From an uncultured Collinsella sp. (GTDB lineage Bacteria; Actinomycetota; Coriobacteriia; Coriobacteriales; Coriobacteriaceae): a DNA stretch of 15,341 nucleotides. The stretch's first letter is position 1; every line of letters begins with the position of its first letter. A program made the translations under genes and the position numbers. The DNA is taken from the NCBI GenBank assembly GCA_902461085.1, contig CABPWH010000049.1, forward strand, positions 1-15,341, written 5' to 3'. The notes under the pieces were generated by a model. That model searched no databases and was not told where the DNA came from. It saw only the letters and a program-made list of their open reading frames with translations. This document shows positions 14,104 to 15,341 of the stretch, in pieces.

Positions 14104-14144
14104 CTTTCTATTTCTGGGTCCATCTTCTCACTGTTGGCGGCCGG

Positions 14145-14181
14145 AAATGATCCGTTTTCCTCCGACCCCGAGGGATCATTT
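14145..14181 (-). repeat. Stop-codon-abutting hairpin C (GGGGTCGGAGG loop)
   Basis: A perfect 9-bp inverted repeat (AAATGATCC 14145-14153 with GGATCATTT 14173-14181) encloses a 19-base loop that on the leftward strand contains GGGGTCGGAGG. It touches the TAA of the dehydrogenase gene (14182-14184) with no base between. Only a short T3 belongs to the arm and C-rich sequence follows, so terminator character is weak. Placement and G-rich loop recall the hairpins at 732-762 and 2985-3027. Confidence 0.75.
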
Positions 14182-15141
14182 TTAGTACTTGAAGAAGCCC
14201 TCGCCCGAGCTTTCGCCCAGCTTACCTTCGTCGAGCATTTTCTTGAGGACGGACGCCATGGCCTTAAAGTTGTAGGGCATCATCATCTTCTTGAGCAGCG
14301 GGCTCACCAGGCCCGGGACCTTCTGATATTGCATAACGATGTTGTACGCCGTCTGGATGCCCACGGTGTCGAATACGCGGAACGGGCCCTTGGGAGCGCC
14401 GGTGCCGCGCGTCCACGCGAGGTCGATGCTCTTGGGGTCACTCACACCCGAGACATACAGGTCGAGGCCCGAAAGCAGCCATGGCACCAGCATGGAATTG
14501 AGCAGATAGCCGTTCTTTTCCTTGTTGACGGGCAGGGCAAGCATACGGATATCGTTAGCAAAGTCGACGAGCTCATCGAAATAGCGCTTGTCGGTCTGGT
14601 CCTGAGCCATGACCTCGGTCATGTTGTTCTTCCAGATGGAATTGGCAAAGTGCAGCGACAGGTACTTCTCGGGGCGGCCGGTGTACTTGGCAAAGGTACT
14701 CGGCAGCAGCGTGGAGGAGTTGGTCACGATGACGGTCTTTTGCGGCAGAACCGGGGCGAGCTTCTTGTAGAAGTCGATCTTCGCCTGAGTGTCCTCAGCC
14801 ATAGACTCGATAACCAGGTCGGCGTCAGCCACTGCCTTGGCAAGATCGAGCTCCAGCTTGAGTGTGGAGTAGGCACGCTCAACGGCGGCGAGCGCCGCTT
14901 CCTTGTCGAAGGGCTGGCCACTATCGGCGATACCGGCGCACCACTCACCCGTGCCGTCCGCCATGCCCTCGATAGCCGCGATGTACTCCTCGCGCACATG
15001 ATCGATCTTGGGCTGGGTGCGGCCGATGCTGCCCTCGCTGCGCAGCCAAATCGTCACATCGAAGCCACAGTAGGCAGCCTGAAAGGCAATCTGGCTTCCC
15101 AGCACGCCGCCGCCGGCAACGCAAACGGTCTTGTAGCTCAT
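14182..15141 (-). CDS. 3-hydroxyacyl-CoA dehydrogenase family protein
   Basis: The 319-residue protein has the two-domain layout of NAD-dependent 3-hydroxyacyl/3-hydroxybutyryl-CoA dehydrogenases. The Rossmann motif is VCVAGGGVLGSQIA (6-19), with DLVIESMAED (108-117) at the cofactor site. Candidate catalytic residues are Ser142/143 in TNSSTLLPS, His164 in LSLHFANS, Glu176 in MTEVM, and Asn215 in GYLLNSMLVP; their spacing matches the His-Glu-Asn set of known enzymes. The HFANSIWKN block departs from the usual HFFNPVP, and the acidic 64-85 insert is longer than usual. It ends KLGESSGEGFFKY, the usual C-terminal motif. AGAGGA precedes the ATG (15139-15141). It would act in the cytosol, in butyryl-CoA/fatty-acid type metabolism or on another 3-hydroxyacyl or hydroxy acid substrate; no thiolase or crotonase is nearby to decide. 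Confidence 0.9.
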   Translation of the reverse strand: MSYKTVCVAGGGVLGSQIAFQAAYCGFDVTIWLRSEGSIGRTQPKIDHVREEYIAAIEGMADGTGEWCAGIADSGQPFDKEAALAAVERAYSTLKLELDLAKAVADADLVIESMAEDTQAKIDFYKKLAPVLPQKTVIVTNSSTLLPSTFAKYTGRPEKYLSLHFANSIWKNNMTEVMAQDQTDKRYFDELVDFANDIRMLALPVNKEKNGYLLNSMLVPWLLSGLDLYVSGVSDPKSIDLAWTRGTGAPKGPFRVFDTVGIQTAYNIVMQYQKVPGLVSPLLKKMMMPYNFKAMASVLKKMLDEGKLGESSGEGFFKY

Positions 15142-15294
15142 GGAACGGTCCTCTCTTACGTAATTCCATAGATGTGTATTTATTCAACCGTAAGGATGAC
15201 GCGCGCTGGGGGTGGGTTCTATAAACGGACGGTAATTTGCGGCGAACGGCAACACATGTTCATTATCTCAGGGTTCCATGTCCAAAACAAAAAC
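15142..15294 (-). promoter_or_regulatory. Leader and promoter region of the dehydrogenase gene
   Basis: The 153 bp before the dehydrogenase contain TATAGA on the leftward strand (about 15216-15221) as the best -10 candidate, with only a poor -35 (TTCGCC, 17-bp spacer). An AT-rich leader (about 15160-15190) follows. No gene is seen. Confidence 0.3.
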
Positions 15295-15329
15295 GGGTGG
15301 CAGCCGCTACGGCTAACACCCCCCTTTTT
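15284..15329. terminator. Bidirectional terminator at the right edge
   Basis: The arms GGGTGGCAGCCG (15295-15306) and CGGCTAACACCC (15310-15321) pair with one mismatch and one G-U pair around a 3-base loop. T5 follows on the + strand (15325-15329) and an A-rich run on the other side (15284-15293) gives a T-run leftward. It probably ends transcripts arriving from the right and insulates the dehydrogenase gene. Confidence 0.8.
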
Positions 15330-15341
15330 CCCAACCAGCTC

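Noticed and set aside
14023..15171. Rightward open frame of 382 codons
   Set aside because: Antisense to the 3-hydroxyacyl-CoA dehydrogenase, which has clear motifs and a ribosome-binding site.

Overview
The window looks like a chromosomal stretch from a GC-rich Coriobacteriia member, most likely Collinsella or a close relative. I infer this from the GC-rich coding style, the gene set, the LAQTG-type wall-anchored Ala-rich surface protein, and the DUF6020-type membrane protein. No species marker such as rRNA is present, so the assignment is an inference.

Layout. Positions 1-5867 carry six leftward genes: yebC (cut by the window edge), a large DUF6020/GT-C-like membrane protein, lgt, a NifU C-terminal-domain Fe-S protein, a dCMP deaminase, and coaX (type III pantothenate kinase). 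A divergent promoter region (about 5868-6059) separates coaX from a rightward OPT-family oligopeptide transporter (6060-7763). The transporter converges on a leftward gene for a 1148-residue surface protein (7964-11410), with two strong hairpin terminators between them. A 307-bp AT-rich regulatory gap leads to a rightward DUF389 membrane protein (11718-12857). From 12984 on, everything is leftward again: a small exported protein preceded by a 12-codon leader ORF, a 5'-truncated aryl-sulfate sulfotransferase remnant, and a 3-hydroxyacyl-CoA dehydrogenase. A bidirectional terminator closes the window.

How the genes relate. The left block is mostly housekeeping: lipoprotein lipidation (Lgt), Fe-S delivery, dUMP supply, CoA synthesis and translation quality control. 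The rest faces the cell surface: peptide uptake, a wall-anchored CAP-domain protein, and unknown membrane proteins. There is no clear pathway operon; most genes have their own ribosome-binding site and spacing of tens to hundreds of bases.

The most interesting signals are these. (1) A set of hairpins sits within 0-2 bases of the stop codons of three leftward genes; two of them share a GGGACAGG loop and have fully exchanged, still-pairing outer stems. (2) The surface protein has two coiled-coil arms of almost equal length (about 375 residues each) on either side of a CAP domain, suggesting an antiparallel stalk with the CAP domain at its tip. (3) A textbook EF-hand calcium loop lies inside the DUF389 protein. 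(4) A 12-codon leader ORF carries the good Shine-Dalgarno and stops one base before the start of the small exported protein.
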